This document shows positions 1-8,026 of a DNA stretch of 64,000 nucleotides, piece after piece. The translations under genes were made by a program, and so were the position numbers. Where the stretch lies: the NCBI GenBank assembly GCA_934098515.1, contig CAKOOK010000004.1, positions 25,991-89,990 on the forward strand, read 5' to 3'. The stretch is from an uncultured Bacilli bacterium. Lineage in GTDB: Bacteria; Bacillota_I; Bacilli_A; RF39; UBA660. Under the pieces are notes generated by a model that was given only the letters and a program-made list of their open reading frames with translations, was not told the DNA's origin and ran no database searches. Positions within the stretch are counted from its first letter, which is position 1; each line of letters begins with the position of its first letter.

Positions 1-2
1 AT

Positions 3-218
3 TTACAAGAAAATGCTACAGATACTTATTGGTGGTCTTTGTCTCCTATCGGCTTCTATGGCAGCCGTGCTCGCGTTTGGCTCGTTGTCGGCAGCCTTGG
101 CCGCTTCGATCGCAGCGACGTGGTTGGCACTGACGCGGTTCGTCCTTCGATTTCTCTTAAGTCGACGACCAACGTAACCGGTGAAGGAACCAGTGATAAA
201 CCTTTTGTTGTAGATTAA
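3..218 (+). CDS. C-terminal part of a variable surface protein (probable DGR target), 5' end outside window
   Basis: The open frame enters from the window edge and ends at TAA 216-218, giving 71 residues. It contains YWWSLSP, a 31-residue divergent stretch, then RPSISLKSTTNVTG and a C-terminal FVVD. The same layout closes the 430-residue protein at 16054-17346, so the two are paralogues. The flanks are nearly identical in DNA and the middle differs mainly at codon positions 1 and 2. The segment is far richer in G and C than its neighbours. The role is inferred from the intact paralogue: an exported or membrane-anchored ligand-binding protein with a C-type-lectin-like variable end. The deoA-type gene starts 19 nt downstream with no terminator between. 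Confidence 0.8.
   Translation, partial: LQENATDTYWWSLSPIGFYGSRARVWLVVGSLGRFDRSDVVGTDAVRPSISLKSTTNVTGEGTSDKPFVVD
48..140 (+). repeat. Candidate DGR variable repeat, copy 1
   Basis: The 31 codons between SP and RPSISLKS align without gaps to 17176-17268. Counting by hand over both copies, about 18 differences fall at codon position 1, 16 at position 2 and only 7 at position 3. Twelve of the differing codon pairs keep C as third base in both copies. This NNC pattern is what adenine mutagenesis of AAC codons in a template repeat produces. The template is not in the window, so the call rests on the comparison of two copies. Confidence 0.75.
139..184 (+). repeat. 46-nt conserved GC-rich segment after variable repeat, copy 1
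   Basis: These 46 nt are identical to 17267-17312, with G plus C of 22/46 in a region otherwise very AT-rich. The segment encodes RPSISLKSTTNVTG in the same frame in both genes. Its place directly 3' of the variable window is where a diversity-generating retroelement has its initiation-of-mutagenic-homing (IMH) sequence. That function is inferred. Confidence 0.65.
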
Positions 219-237
219 TTTATTTAGTAGGAGTGTT

Positions 238-1461
238 ATGAATATTATTGATATAATTACTAAGAAGAAGAACAAGCAAGTGTTAAATTATGAAGAACTG
301 AAATATGCTTTTGATGGGTTTTTAAATAATAAAATTAAAGATTATCAAATGAGTGCTTTGCTTATGGCAATAACTATTAATGGGATGACTTATGAAGAGA
401 CTTTGGATCTGACTGATATTTTTATTAAGAGTGGTGAGGTTTATACGTTTGATAAGCCGGTATGTGATAAGCATAGTACTGGGGGAATTGGTGATACTGT
501 TACTTTAATAATTGCTCCTATTGTAGCTGCTTTAAATGTGCCAATGGCTAAGATGAGTGGTAGAGGTTTAGGCATTACTGGCGGTACTATAGATAAGTTA
601 GAAAGTATTCCTGGATTTAATGTTAATTTGACTAAGGATGAGTTTTATAAGGGAGTTAAGGAGATAGGCTTAGCCGTTAGTTCTCAGACTAAAAGTTTAG
701 TTCCACTAGATAAGGTTATATATTCTTTAAGGGATGTTACTGGTACTACGGAAAGTATTCCTCTTATTGCTTCGTCTATTATGAGTAAGAAGATTGCTTC
801 TGGAGCTACATATATTGTAATTGATATTAAGTGTGGTGAAGGTGCTCTTATTAAGAGTGAAAAGGACGCTGAGGAATTATCCTTGTATTTGACTAAGATA
901 GGTGAGCATTTTGGAAGAAATGTTAAAACACTTATTACTGATATGGATGAGCCTTTATCTAGTGCGGTTGGTAATGCTTTAGAGGTTTTAGAGGCTAAAG
1001 AAGTGCTTGAAACTAATAAGCTATGTAGGCTTAGAGAGGTGTCTTTAGAGGTATCTGCTAATATTATAAGTATGGCTAAGAATATTAAGGTGAGTGAAGC
1101 TAAGATATTGTGTGCTAAGGTTTTAGAAAATAAGACTGCGTATAAGATGTTTGAGAAGTGGATTAGCTACCAACATGGTGATTTGAGTAAAGTTAAAGTA
1201 AGTGATAAGATTATTAAACTTAAAAGTAATAAAGATGGTGTTATAACTAAAATAAGTGCTTTAAAGGTTGGTAAGCTTGCTGGATTACTTGGAGCTAGTC
1301 GTAAGACTAAAGAGGATAATATTGATTATAGTGTTGGGGTTAAGTTGTTATGTGAGGCTGGAGATAGTGTTATAAAGGGACAGGATTTAGCTTTATTATA
1401 TGTTAATGATTTGAATGTTAAATTAGATGAAGAAGATTTAAAAATATTTGAAATAAAATAG
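238..1461 (+). CDS. pdp: Pyrimidine-nucleoside (thymidine) phosphorylase
   Basis: Cytoplasmic nucleoside-salvage enzyme that splits thymidine, deoxyuridine or uridine with phosphate into base and (deoxy)ribose 1-phosphate. The 407-residue protein shows the family signature KMSGRGLGITGGTIDKLES near residues 102-120 and the phosphate-binding KHSTGGIGD just before it. The C-terminal domain with GKLAGLLGASR is present, although the protein is some 25 residues shorter than typical family members. The start at ATG 238 follows an AGGAG ribosome site at 229-233. deoA and pdp type cannot be told apart by eye. The gene follows a variable surface-protein gene and precedes the Tad operon, which has its own promoter. 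Confidence 0.9.
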   Translation: MNIIDIITKKKNKQVLNYEELKYAFDGFLNNKIKDYQMSALLMAITINGMTYEETLDLTDIFIKSGEVYTFDKPVCDKHSTGGIGDTVTLIIAPIVAALNVPMAKMSGRGLGITGGTIDKLESIPGFNVNLTKDEFYKGVKEIGLAVSSQTKSLVPLDKVIYSLRDVTGTTESIPLIASSIMSKKIASGATYIVIDIKCGEGALIKSEKDAEELSLYLTKIGEHFGRNVKTLITDMDEPLSSAVGNALEVLEAKEVLETNKLCRLREVSLEVSANIISMAKNIKVSEAKILCAKVLENKTAYKMFEKWISYQHGDLSKVKVSDKIIKLKSNKDGVITKISALKVGKLAGLLGASRKTKEDNIDYSVGVKLLCEAGDSVIKGQDLALLYVNDLNVKLDEEDLKIFEIK

Positions 1462-1490
1462 ATAATCTTCTTTTTTTTGTGAGTTACATG

Positions 1491-1499
1491 TGATATACT
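1491..1499 (+). promoter_or_regulatory. Extended -10 promoter for the tad operon
   Basis: TGATATACT fits TGnTATAAT with one change. It lies 27 nt before the first tad gene. No convincing -35 box is seen 17 nt upstream (a T run). A nearly identical element lies at 32328-32336. Confidence 0.6.
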
Positions 1500-1525
1500 A
1501 ATTGTATATGATAGGGGAGGCTAGT

Positions 1526-1837
1526 ATGAGTAAGAAAGGGCAAGCACTTATTGAGTTTATTTTGATTATGCCGGTTATGGTTTATCTTATATTGGTGTTT
1601 GTGGATTTTTCTTTGATACTAAGTACTAAGAATAAGTTAGAGAATAATGTTAGTAATTTAGTTATGGAGTATAAGGAAACGGGCTTATGCCCTGAAGGGG
1701 CTTTGTGTGAATCTAGTGATAAGTATGAAAAGATTGCTCTTAGAGAGAAATATGTTCCTAAAACTCCTGGTCTAAGTTTAATCCTTAAAGAACCTTATTA
1801 TATTAAAAGTGAAAGAGTGGTTTTAAAGGATGAATAA
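1526..1837 (+). CDS. tadE: TadE-like pseudopilin
   Basis: Small minor pseudopilin of a Tad/Flp type pilus system, 103 residues. The N-terminus MSKKGQALIEFILIMPVMVYL is typical of TadE: a short basic head, a GQALIEF motif with Glu at position 10, then one hydrophobic helix (about 8-30). ATG 1526 is chosen over upstream codons because GGGGAGG lies at 1514-1520. It overlaps the next gene by 8 nt, so the operon is translationally coupled. The C-terminal part carries two cysteines (CPEGALC) that could form a disulfide outside the cell. Confidence 0.8.
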   Translation: MSKKGQALIEFILIMPVMVYLILVFVDFSLILSTKNKLENNVSNLVMEYKETGLCPEGALCESSDKYEKIALREKYVPKTPGLSLILKEPYYIKSERVVLKDE

Positions 1838-2153
1838 AAAAGCTCAGGCACTTGCACTTTTTATTACGATAATTCCAGTTATATTCATTGTTATTATCTT
1901 TGTTTATGAGTCTGGTGTATTTGTAAATGAGAAAAATCGTGTTCTAGGTGTTCTTGATAGTACAGTTGAAGAAGCTAAGAGATATGATTTAAGTGATGAT
2001 GAGATAATAGATTTATTAAATAAAAATAGTATTCGTAAAGAAGATATAGAGATAGTTAATCATGAAGGGATAAAGACAATTATTATTAAAGTTAAATATC
2101 CGGTAATAAATAAAACTTATGAGATAAAAACAAAGATGAAGGAGGCAGAATAA
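1830..2153 (+). CDS. TadE/TadG-like minor pseudopilin
   Basis: A 107-residue protein with the same architecture as its upstream neighbour: MNKKAQALALF head, one hydrophobic helix at about 8-28, then a short soluble domain. The Glu at position +5 of the pseudopilin motif is missing (AQALALF), so it need not be processed as a pilin. Position in the operon (8-nt overlap upstream, 1-nt TAATG overlap downstream with tadZ) supports a role in the same pilus machine. The precise role, TadF or TadG-like, cannot be decided. Confidence 0.6.
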   Translation: MNKKAQALALFITIIPVIFIVIIFVYESGVFVNEKNRVLGVLDSTVEEAKRYDLSDDEIIDLLNKNSIRKEDIEIVNHEGIKTIIIKVKYPVINKTYEIKTKMKEAE

Positions 2154-2896
2154 TGGCTAGAGGAACAAGTATAGCGGTCTTTGGTGCTAAGGGTGGAACT
2201 GGTAAGACTATTTTTGCACTTAATTTGGCTGGTGCTATGTCTAAGCTTGATAAGAAATGTTTGATTATTGATGCTGATCTTTATTCAGGACAAATAGATT
2301 GTGCTCTTAATAAGAAACCAAAAAAAGATATATATAATTTTGCAGATGATTATAGTAATAATCGTTATAAAGATTTTGAAGATTATGTTACGGTTTATAA
2401 TAAAAATATTTCTTTTATTGGGGCTCCTACTGATCCTAGAAGAGCTAATAAGATTGATCCTAAGTATTTAAGTATAATTTTAGATAAGGCTCTTTTTAAG
2501 TATGATTTTGTTATATTTGATATGTCACATATATTAAATGAGGTTAATGTTAATATTTTGGATATGGTTGATAAGATTTTACTTGTTACGACTAATGATC
2601 CACTAGATTTAAAGAATTTAAAGACAGTTCTAAGTTTATTTAAGGATAGTAGTATAAATAAGTATAAGGTTATTTTAAATGATTCAGTGGCAAATAATCG
2701 TGATTATTTTTCTTTATATGATTTAAAGGTGATTATTGATAATAATATTGATTATATTATAAGTAATAAGTTTTATGTACCTAATATGGATGCTTATGTG
2801 TTTGATGGGAAGATTTTTACTCTTGAGGCTAGAAAGTATCCTGATGAGGATGTGTTTAATTTGATTATTAAGGATGCAGGTGGTAAAGATGAGTAA
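2153..2896 (+). CDS. tadZ: TadZ/CpaE-like MinD-family ATPase
   Basis: A ParA/MinD-type P-loop ATPase of 247 residues that in Tad systems positions the pilus machine in the cell. The deviant Walker A box FGAKGGTGKT is at residues 10-19, followed by a switch region (IIDADLYSGQ) and the Walker B-like FVIFDMSH. The N-terminal receiver-like domain found in longer CpaE proteins is absent. The start overlaps the upstream stop as TAATG, and the tadA-type gene begins inside its last codons. Confidence 0.8.
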   Translation: MARGTSIAVFGAKGGTGKTIFALNLAGAMSKLDKKCLIIDADLYSGQIDCALNKKPKKDIYNFADDYSNNRYKDFEDYVTVYNKNISFIGAPTDPRRANKIDPKYLSIILDKALFKYDFVIFDMSHILNEVNVNILDMVDKILLVTTNDPLDLKNLKTVLSLFKDSSINKYKVILNDSVANNRDYFSLYDLKVIIDNNIDYIISNKFYVPNMDAYVFDGKIFTLEARKYPDEDVFNLIIKDAGGKDE

Positions 2897-4208
2897 AAGC
2901 TTAACTGAGAATTTTGATTTTAAGCCAATATATAATGCTGAGGATAGTATAGTTAGTGATTATGAGGTATTTAAAGATAAGAAGTTACTTGATAATCTTA
3001 GAAAGATAATTATTGAGGATTTGATTGATAAGGAGATACCTACTAATAAGGAGTTAAGTGAGTTTGTTAATGAGGAGATTGATAGGTGTTTAGAGGGATA
3101 TGATTTAACTAATTTGGAGAGAAATCATATATTTAATTTGATTGAATCAGAGATAAATGGTTATGGACCGATTACTGAGCTTTTAAATGATCCTAATGTT
3201 ACAGAGATTATGGTTAATGGACCTAGTGAGGTTTATGTAGAGATTGATGGTAAGTTAGTTAAGGATACTAGTGTTTCTTTTATTAATGATAATCACATAG
3301 AGCGTACTATTCAAAGGCTTATTCAGCCTCTAGGAAGAACTATTGATAGTTCTAATCCTATGGTAGATTCTAGGCTTAAGGATGGGTCAAGAATTAATGC
3401 GGTATTGCCTCCTTTAAGTGTAAATGGGCCGGTTATTACTATACGTAAGTTTAAGCATAATATGACTAAGGTAGAGGATTTGCTTAGAGTTGGTACTATG
3501 ACTACTGATATGGCTAAATTTTTAGAGGCGTGTGTTAGAGGAAAACTTAATATTATTGTTTGTGGTGGAACTGGTTCTGGTAAGACGACTCTTTTAAATA
3601 TTATAAGTGGTTTTATTGGAAATGATGAACGTATTATTACAATAGAGGATGCTGCTGAGTTAAAGTTAGAACAGGAACATGTTATATCGCTTGAAACAAG
3701 AACTGCTAATTATAATAAGGGGAGTGTTGTTACTGTTAGAGATTTGGTTATTAATGCTCTTCGTATGAGGCCAGATAGAATAATTGTTGGAGAATGTCGT
3801 GGTAAAGAGGCTTTTGATATGTTACAAGCAATGAATACTGGACATGATGGATCACTTACTACGTTACATGCTAATAGTCCAGAAGATGCTTTAAATAGAT
3901 TAGAGACTTTAGTGCTTATGAGTGGTATTGATATTCCAATTAAAGCAGTTAGGGAATATATTGAAAATGCAATAAATATTGTTGTAAATATTCAAAGAAT
4001 GCATGATGGTAAAAGAAAAATAACTTCTATATGTGAAGTTGATGGGTTTGATAAAGATATGATTAAACTTATTCCTATATTTGAGTTTGTTCAAATGGGA
4101 CTTACAGATACTGGTGAGGAAAGAGGAGAGTTTACTTGTAAGAATAAAAAACCTAATGTTGCTAAATTACTTAAATCAAGGGGAATTAAATTAGATATGC
4201 TTAAATAG
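2889..4208 (+). CDS. tadA: TadA/CpaF secretion ATPase
   Basis: Hexameric motor ATPase of the Tad pilus, 439 residues. It has the N-terminal CpaF domain (LLNDPNVTEIMVNGPSEVYVE), Walker A GGTGSGKT at residues 226-233, an Asp/Glu box and Walker B RIIVGECRG, and TGHDGSLTTLHANSP as the His box. Length matches the family. ATG 2889 is chosen because AGGTGG lies at 2878-2883, although ATG 2874 is in frame. The start overlaps the tadZ end by 8 nt. tadB follows after 14 nt. Confidence 0.92.
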   Translation: MSKSLTENFDFKPIYNAEDSIVSDYEVFKDKKLLDNLRKIIIEDLIDKEIPTNKELSEFVNEEIDRCLEGYDLTNLERNHIFNLIESEINGYGPITELLNDPNVTEIMVNGPSEVYVEIDGKLVKDTSVSFINDNHIERTIQRLIQPLGRTIDSSNPMVDSRLKDGSRINAVLPPLSVNGPVITIRKFKHNMTKVEDLLRVGTMTTDMAKFLEACVRGKLNIIVCGGTGSGKTTLLNIISGFIGNDERIITIEDAAELKLEQEHVISLETRTANYNKGSVVTVRDLVINALRMRPDRIIVGECRGKEAFDMLQAMNTGHDGSLTTLHANSPEDALNRLETLVLMSGIDIPIKAVREYIENAINIVVNIQRMHDGKRKITSICEVDGFDKDMIKLIPIFEFVQMGLTDTGEERGEFTCKNKKPNVAKLLKSRGIKLDMLK

Positions 4209-4222
4209 AAAGGAGTACTTTT

Positions 4223-5221
4223 ATGGATAAGATATTAAAACTTGCTATATTTATAAGTGCGATTATTTTACTTTTAGTAATTGCTATTTATGAAATTTTA
4301 AAGATTAGAAGAACGATTAAAATAGCTAATAGAATAGATAAGTTTACTCTTAAGGTTCCAGGTAATAGTGAACCAACTATTGGCGATGATTTTAATAAAA
4401 GTGTTAATGCTTTAATTAGTAAGATGAGTAGTATTTTATCTAGAAGTGCATACTTTACTAAAAGAGCATGTAAATATGATAAGTATGTTACGATAAAGAA
4501 GAATTCTAATTATAAGTTTGATGTTTATAGTATTAAGATTTTAATTAGTATTTTGGTTTTTATAATATATACTTTAACTTCTGTTTTAAATAGAACTTTT
4601 GAGTTACCACTTGGATTAGTTTTTTTGGTACTGGGATATTTTGTTACAGATATTTATTTGGAGATTTTAAATCAAATTAGAATAAAGAATATTGAAGGTG
4701 ATTTGCTTAAAGCAATTATTATTATGAATAATGCTTTTAAGTCAGGGTTAAATATTACTAATGCGATTGATGTTGTTATAAATGATTTAGATGGTCCAGT
4801 AAAGGATGAGTTTATGCTTATTAAGAAAGATTTATCTAGTGGTATAGATACATCTGAGGCTTTTAATCGTTTTTATAGGAGAGTAAGGTTAGAAGATGCT
4901 CAGTATATATCTAGTAGTTTAAGTATTTTAAATGTTACTGGAGGTAATATTACATTTATTTTTTCAAATATTGAGGAGGCTTTAACTAATAAGAAGAGGC
5001 TTAAGGATGAACTTAAAGCGATGACAGCATCTAGTATGGTTGTTTATCGAATTCTTACTTTTATGCCATTTATATTAATTTTTATTATTTTAATGCTTAA
5101 CAAGGATTATTTTAATCCATTATTTAATAATGTATTAGGTATATTTGCAATTGTTTTGGTTCTTGTTCTTTATACAATATATATCTTTGTTATTAGAAAG
5201 ATTCTTAAGGTGGAGTTATGA
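4223..5221 (+). CDS. tadB: TadB-like pilus inner-membrane platform protein
   Basis: A 332-residue integral membrane protein of the type II secretion F (GspF) superfamily, the platform on which TadA acts. It has an N-terminal helix (about 6-25), a central pair of hydrophobic segments (about 108-150), the T2SSF domain with KAIIIMNNAFKSGLNITNAI, and two C-terminal helices. A ribosome site AAAGGAG lies before ATG 4223. The stop TGA overlaps the tadC start as ATGA. Confidence 0.85.
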   Translation: MDKILKLAIFISAIILLLVIAIYEILKIRRTIKIANRIDKFTLKVPGNSEPTIGDDFNKSVNALISKMSSILSRSAYFTKRACKYDKYVTIKKNSNYKFDVYSIKILISILVFIIYTLTSVLNRTFELPLGLVFLVLGYFVTDIYLEILNQIRIKNIEGDLLKAIIIMNNAFKSGLNITNAIDVVINDLDGPVKDEFMLIKKDLSSGIDTSEAFNRFYRRVRLEDAQYISSSLSILNVTGGNITFIFSNIEEALTNKKRLKDELKAMTASSMVVYRILTFMPFILIFIILMLNKDYFNPLFNNVLGIFAIVLVLVLYTIYIFVIRKILKVEL

Positions 5222-5919
5222 GAAGTGTTACATTAAAATTATTTAGTAATAAAACTATTTCAAGGTTTAAGAAGAAAAGTATGGCTTTAGGAATTAAGAA
5301 TAAGAGTTCTTATGTAAGTGATTTAAGTTTATATCTTTTGATAATTATTATTGCTTTTGTTGTTAGTATCATGTTTTGTTATCATAGGTTTTATCTTATA
5401 ATATTATTACCAATTGGAGCAGCTTTGCTATTTGAGTTTTTGTATTATGATGTAAGACTTGCTAAGAGAAGAGCACTTCTAAATAAGCAGGCGTTATTCT
5501 TTTTTCAAATTTTAAGTTTGACTTTGGAGTCTGGTAATAATTTAAAGGGTGCTATTGAGCTTACTACGTCAAGTATATCTAATGATTTATCTGATGAATT
5601 TAAGAAAGCACTTAGTGATATGAGGATGGGTAGTACAATGAATGAAGCATTACTAGATTTAGAGAAAAGAATTCCTAGTGAGGTAATTACTAATATTATA
5701 TTAAATTTAACTGAGTCTAATGTTTATGGTAGTGATATGATTAAGAGTCTTAATACTCAGATAGATTATTTAAATAATAAACTTGTATTAAGTGTTAGGG
5801 AACAAATTAATAAGATGCCAATTAAGATAAGTGTAGTTAGTGTTCTATTATTTATTCCAATAATTTTACTTATTATTTTATCGCCACTTATTATAGAGTT
5901 AATTGGATTGTCAAATTAA
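5218..5919 (+). CDS. tadC: TadC-like pilus inner-membrane platform protein
   Basis: The second GspF-type platform protein, 233 residues, last gene of the operon. It has two hydrophobic segments near residues 36-80, the T2SSF domain (FFQILSLTLESGNNLKGAIEL) and a C-terminal helix. The start overlaps tadB by 4 nt. A hairpin terminator follows at 5921-5947. No Flp pilin gene and no TadV prepilin peptidase lie in this operon; both would have to be elsewhere. Confidence 0.83.
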   Translation: MRSVTLKLFSNKTISRFKKKSMALGIKNKSSYVSDLSLYLLIIIIAFVVSIMFCYHRFYLIILLPIGAALLFEFLYYDVRLAKRRALLNKQALFFFQILSLTLESGNNLKGAIELTTSSISNDLSDEFKKALSDMRMGSTMNEALLDLEKRIPSEVITNIILNLTESNVYGSDMIKSLNTQIDYLNNKLVLSVREQINKMPIKISVVSVLLFIPIILLIILSPLIIELIGLSN

Positions 5920-5920
5920 A

Positions 5921-5947
5921 ACATATATTTTGCGTATATGTTTTTTT
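5921..5947 (+). terminator. Rho-independent terminator of the tad operon
   Basis: Stem ACATATA (5921-5927) pairs with TATATGT (5935-5941) around a 7-nt loop and runs into seven T. It lies 2 nt after the tadC stop. Confidence 0.75.
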
Positions 5948-5949
5948 CA

Positions 5950-5958
5950 TGGTATACT
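5950..5958 (+). promoter_or_regulatory. Extended -10 promoter for ftsW
   Basis: TGGTATACT fits TGnTATAAT and lies 26 nt before ATG 5984, directly after the tad terminator. No clear -35 box is seen. Confidence 0.55.
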
Positions 5959-5983
5959 TTACTATAGAGTGTAGGTGACGAAA

Positions 5984-7132
5984 ATGAAGAGTAACTTTAA
6001 AAAAATGGATAAATTATTGCTTGTTTTAATGCTTGCATTTACTATTTTTGGCTTGGTAATGATCTTTAGTGCTTCGTCAATTACAGCTGTACTTTATAAT
6101 GGCACTTATGAATCTTATTATTTTAATAAACAGCTTATTGTTGTTATTGCTTCTTGGATTATTGGATTTACAATTGTTTTAAAGTTAAAGACAAAGAGTT
6201 ATGATTTTTTAGCTCCGGTTGGAATGATTGGTGTTTTGCTTTCGCTTATTTTGGTAATGAGTTATGGAACGATTACTAATGGATCTAAGAGCTGGTTTGA
6301 TTTAGGGTTTGTTAGTGTTCAGCCATCTGAGTTTTTGAAACCAATTATGATTGTTTATTTAGCGGTATATTTTGATAAGCTTTTAAAAAGGAAAAATTAT
6401 AATATATTTTTAATATTTGTGCCTTTTATTTTTATTGGTATATGTTTTGGCCTTATTGCTTTGCAGCCGGATTTAGGAACGGGATTAATTGTTGCTGGTA
6501 TTGCGGGAATTGTTTTTATGTTTTTGCCAGTTAATACTAAAGAGATGACTAAAATTAAAGTTGGGTGTGCAGGAGCTGCTATTTTAGGTTTGATTTTAAT
6601 TTTTACTTATTCATTAAATGGTGAGCAGACTAGTCGTTTAAACTTTAGAGCACCTTGTACTAGATATACGCAGAAGACTGGTTATCAGGTTTGTAATGGA
6701 ATGATTGCAATATCTAATGGGGGATTATTTGGGGTAGGTCTTGGTAATTCTACACAGAAGTATTTATATTTGCCAGAGGCTCATACTGACTTTATTTTTC
6801 CAATAGTTTGTGAAGAATTAGGTGCAGTTACTGGAGCGGTTGTTATTATTTTATATTTAGTTTTATTAATTAGACTTTTACAAATTGCTAGAAGAGCTGG
6901 TACTGTTAAAGGGTATATTATTGCTTTAGGAACATTTGCTTATATTTTATTACATTTGCTTATTAATTTTATGGGTATATTAGCACTTATTCCCCTTACT
7001 GGTGTTCCGGTTCCTTTCTTATCTTATGGTGGTTCTTATTATTTATGTTTAATTATGATGTTATTTGTTTGCGAAAGGGTAGTTATTGAATCTAAAAGTG
7101 AAGCTACTAAGAAAATTATAAATAGTATCTAA
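5984..7132 (+). CDS. ftsW: FtsW/RodA/SpoVE-family peptidoglycan polymerase
   Basis: SEDS-family lipid II polymerase in the cytoplasmic membrane, 382 residues with about ten hydrophobic segments. Family marks are GLVMIFSASS in helix 1, QPSEFLKP, LQPDLGTG, the extracellular loop PEAHTDFIFPIVCEELG, and GVPVPFLSYGGS near the end. These favour FtsW or SpoVE over RodA. ATG 5984 is chosen over GTG 5975 because TAGGTG at 5972-5977 serves as its ribosome site. It stands alone behind its own promoter. Its 3' end overlaps the convergent ylbJ-like gene by 17 nt. Confidence 0.9.
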   Translation: MKSNFKKMDKLLLVLMLAFTIFGLVMIFSASSITAVLYNGTYESYYFNKQLIVVIASWIIGFTIVLKLKTKSYDFLAPVGMIGVLLSLILVMSYGTITNGSKSWFDLGFVSVQPSEFLKPIMIVYLAVYFDKLLKRKNYNIFLIFVPFIFIGICFGLIALQPDLGTGLIVAGIAGIVFMFLPVNTKEMTKIKVGCAGAAILGLILIFTYSLNGEQTSRLNFRAPCTRYTQKTGYQVCNGMIAISNGGLFGVGLGNSTQKYLYLPEAHTDFIFPIVCEELGAVTGAVVIILYLVLLIRLLQIARRAGTVKGYIIALGTFAYILLHLLINFMGILALIPLTGVPVPFLSYGGSYYLCLIMMLFVCERVVIESKSEATKKIINSI

Positions 7133-7982
7133 TATAAATTAGTGTTAGTATTAAGAAAAGAAATATATGCATAATTCTTGATTTGTAATAAAGGGTATAA
7201 TCTAGTTTATACTCTTTTAATATACCTTTAATTTGGTAGATGATAGATAAGCCACCAAAGCTAAGCATAAGAGTGCACATAAATAAGGCGTTAATTTCAC
7301 TAGTGTTTATTTTACTTATTCCGTTTGTAATTTCAAATATTCCGGTAAATAATGGATGATTAATTTTAAATATAGAAGTTAGTGCACTAAATGTGACAAT
7401 TACACCTAGAATGTTTAAAAGGGTATTTATGGCATTATTTATACTATTAGTTAAAGAGAAAGTTATTTGTTTTTTAATGGCTTTATAATAGTTACATTTA
7501 ATGTGACGGTTTATTAAACCGATAAGTAAGTTACAAAATAGATTACCGATTATTAAAAATAGCTTGCTTTTAGATGTTAGAAATGGGGTTATGGTGATTA
7601 TTAAATTGGGGTTGTATAACTGTGCTATGGATAGTATTTTAATTGCTCCAGTGTTATCAATCATTTTATTATCCAATAGATCTTTTATGTATTTGGCATT
7701 ACTTGGGCATCCGGTAAAGAATGACATAAATAGAACGTATGCTGCTTCTTTTGGGATATTAAATATTTTTTTAAATATTAGACCAATGCTTTCACTTATT
7801 ATTTTAATGATATTAGTTGATAAGGCTAGGTCACTTAGGATTAAAAGGGGAAAGATTGAAGGAAATAAGCATGTTTTCCATAGGTTAATTCCATAAATAA
7901 CTCCGTTAATTAGACTGGGCCTTTTAATTAGACATAAGGAAAGTAATAGTAAAAATACGATAGTTTTTGAAATATTTTTCAT
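7116..7982 (-). CDS. ylbJ: YlbJ-like sporulation/nucleoside-gate membrane protein
   Basis: A 288-residue membrane protein with about seven hydrophobic segments. The segments around LFPSIFPLLILSDLAL and FMSFFTGCPSNAKYIKDLLDN match the YlbJ/SpoIIIAE-type gate family, where YlbJ is needed for spore cortex in Bacillus. The next gene, divergent and 44 nt away, is YlbL-like, as in the Bacillus ylb cluster, which supports the name. The ribosome site CAGGTGAT precedes ATG 7982. It is one of the few minus-strand genes left of the terminus. A role outside sporulation is possible. Confidence 0.65.
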   Translation of the reverse strand: MKNISKTIVFLLLLSLCLIKRPSLINGVIYGINLWKTCLFPSIFPLLILSDLALSTNIIKIISESIGLIFKKIFNIPKEAAYVLFMSFFTGCPSNAKYIKDLLDNKMIDNTGAIKILSIAQLYNPNLIITITPFLTSKSKLFLIIGNLFCNLLIGLINRHIKCNYYKAIKKQITFSLTNSINNAINTLLNILGVIVTFSALTSIFKINHPLFTGIFEITNGISKINTSEINALFMCTLMLSFGGLSIIYQIKGILKEYKLDYTLYYKSRIMHIFLFLILTLIYIRYYL

Positions 7983-8026
7983 AAAATCACCTGAAGTCTG
8001 TTATAATTTAGTAAAGAGGAATGATT

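Noticed and set aside
3..275. Minus-strand ORF of 90 codons across the first variable window, and its counterpart at 17131-17352
   Set aside because: Both are mirror frames of the GC-rich variable ends. They have no ribosome site, and their similarity to each other comes from the conserved plus-strand segment.
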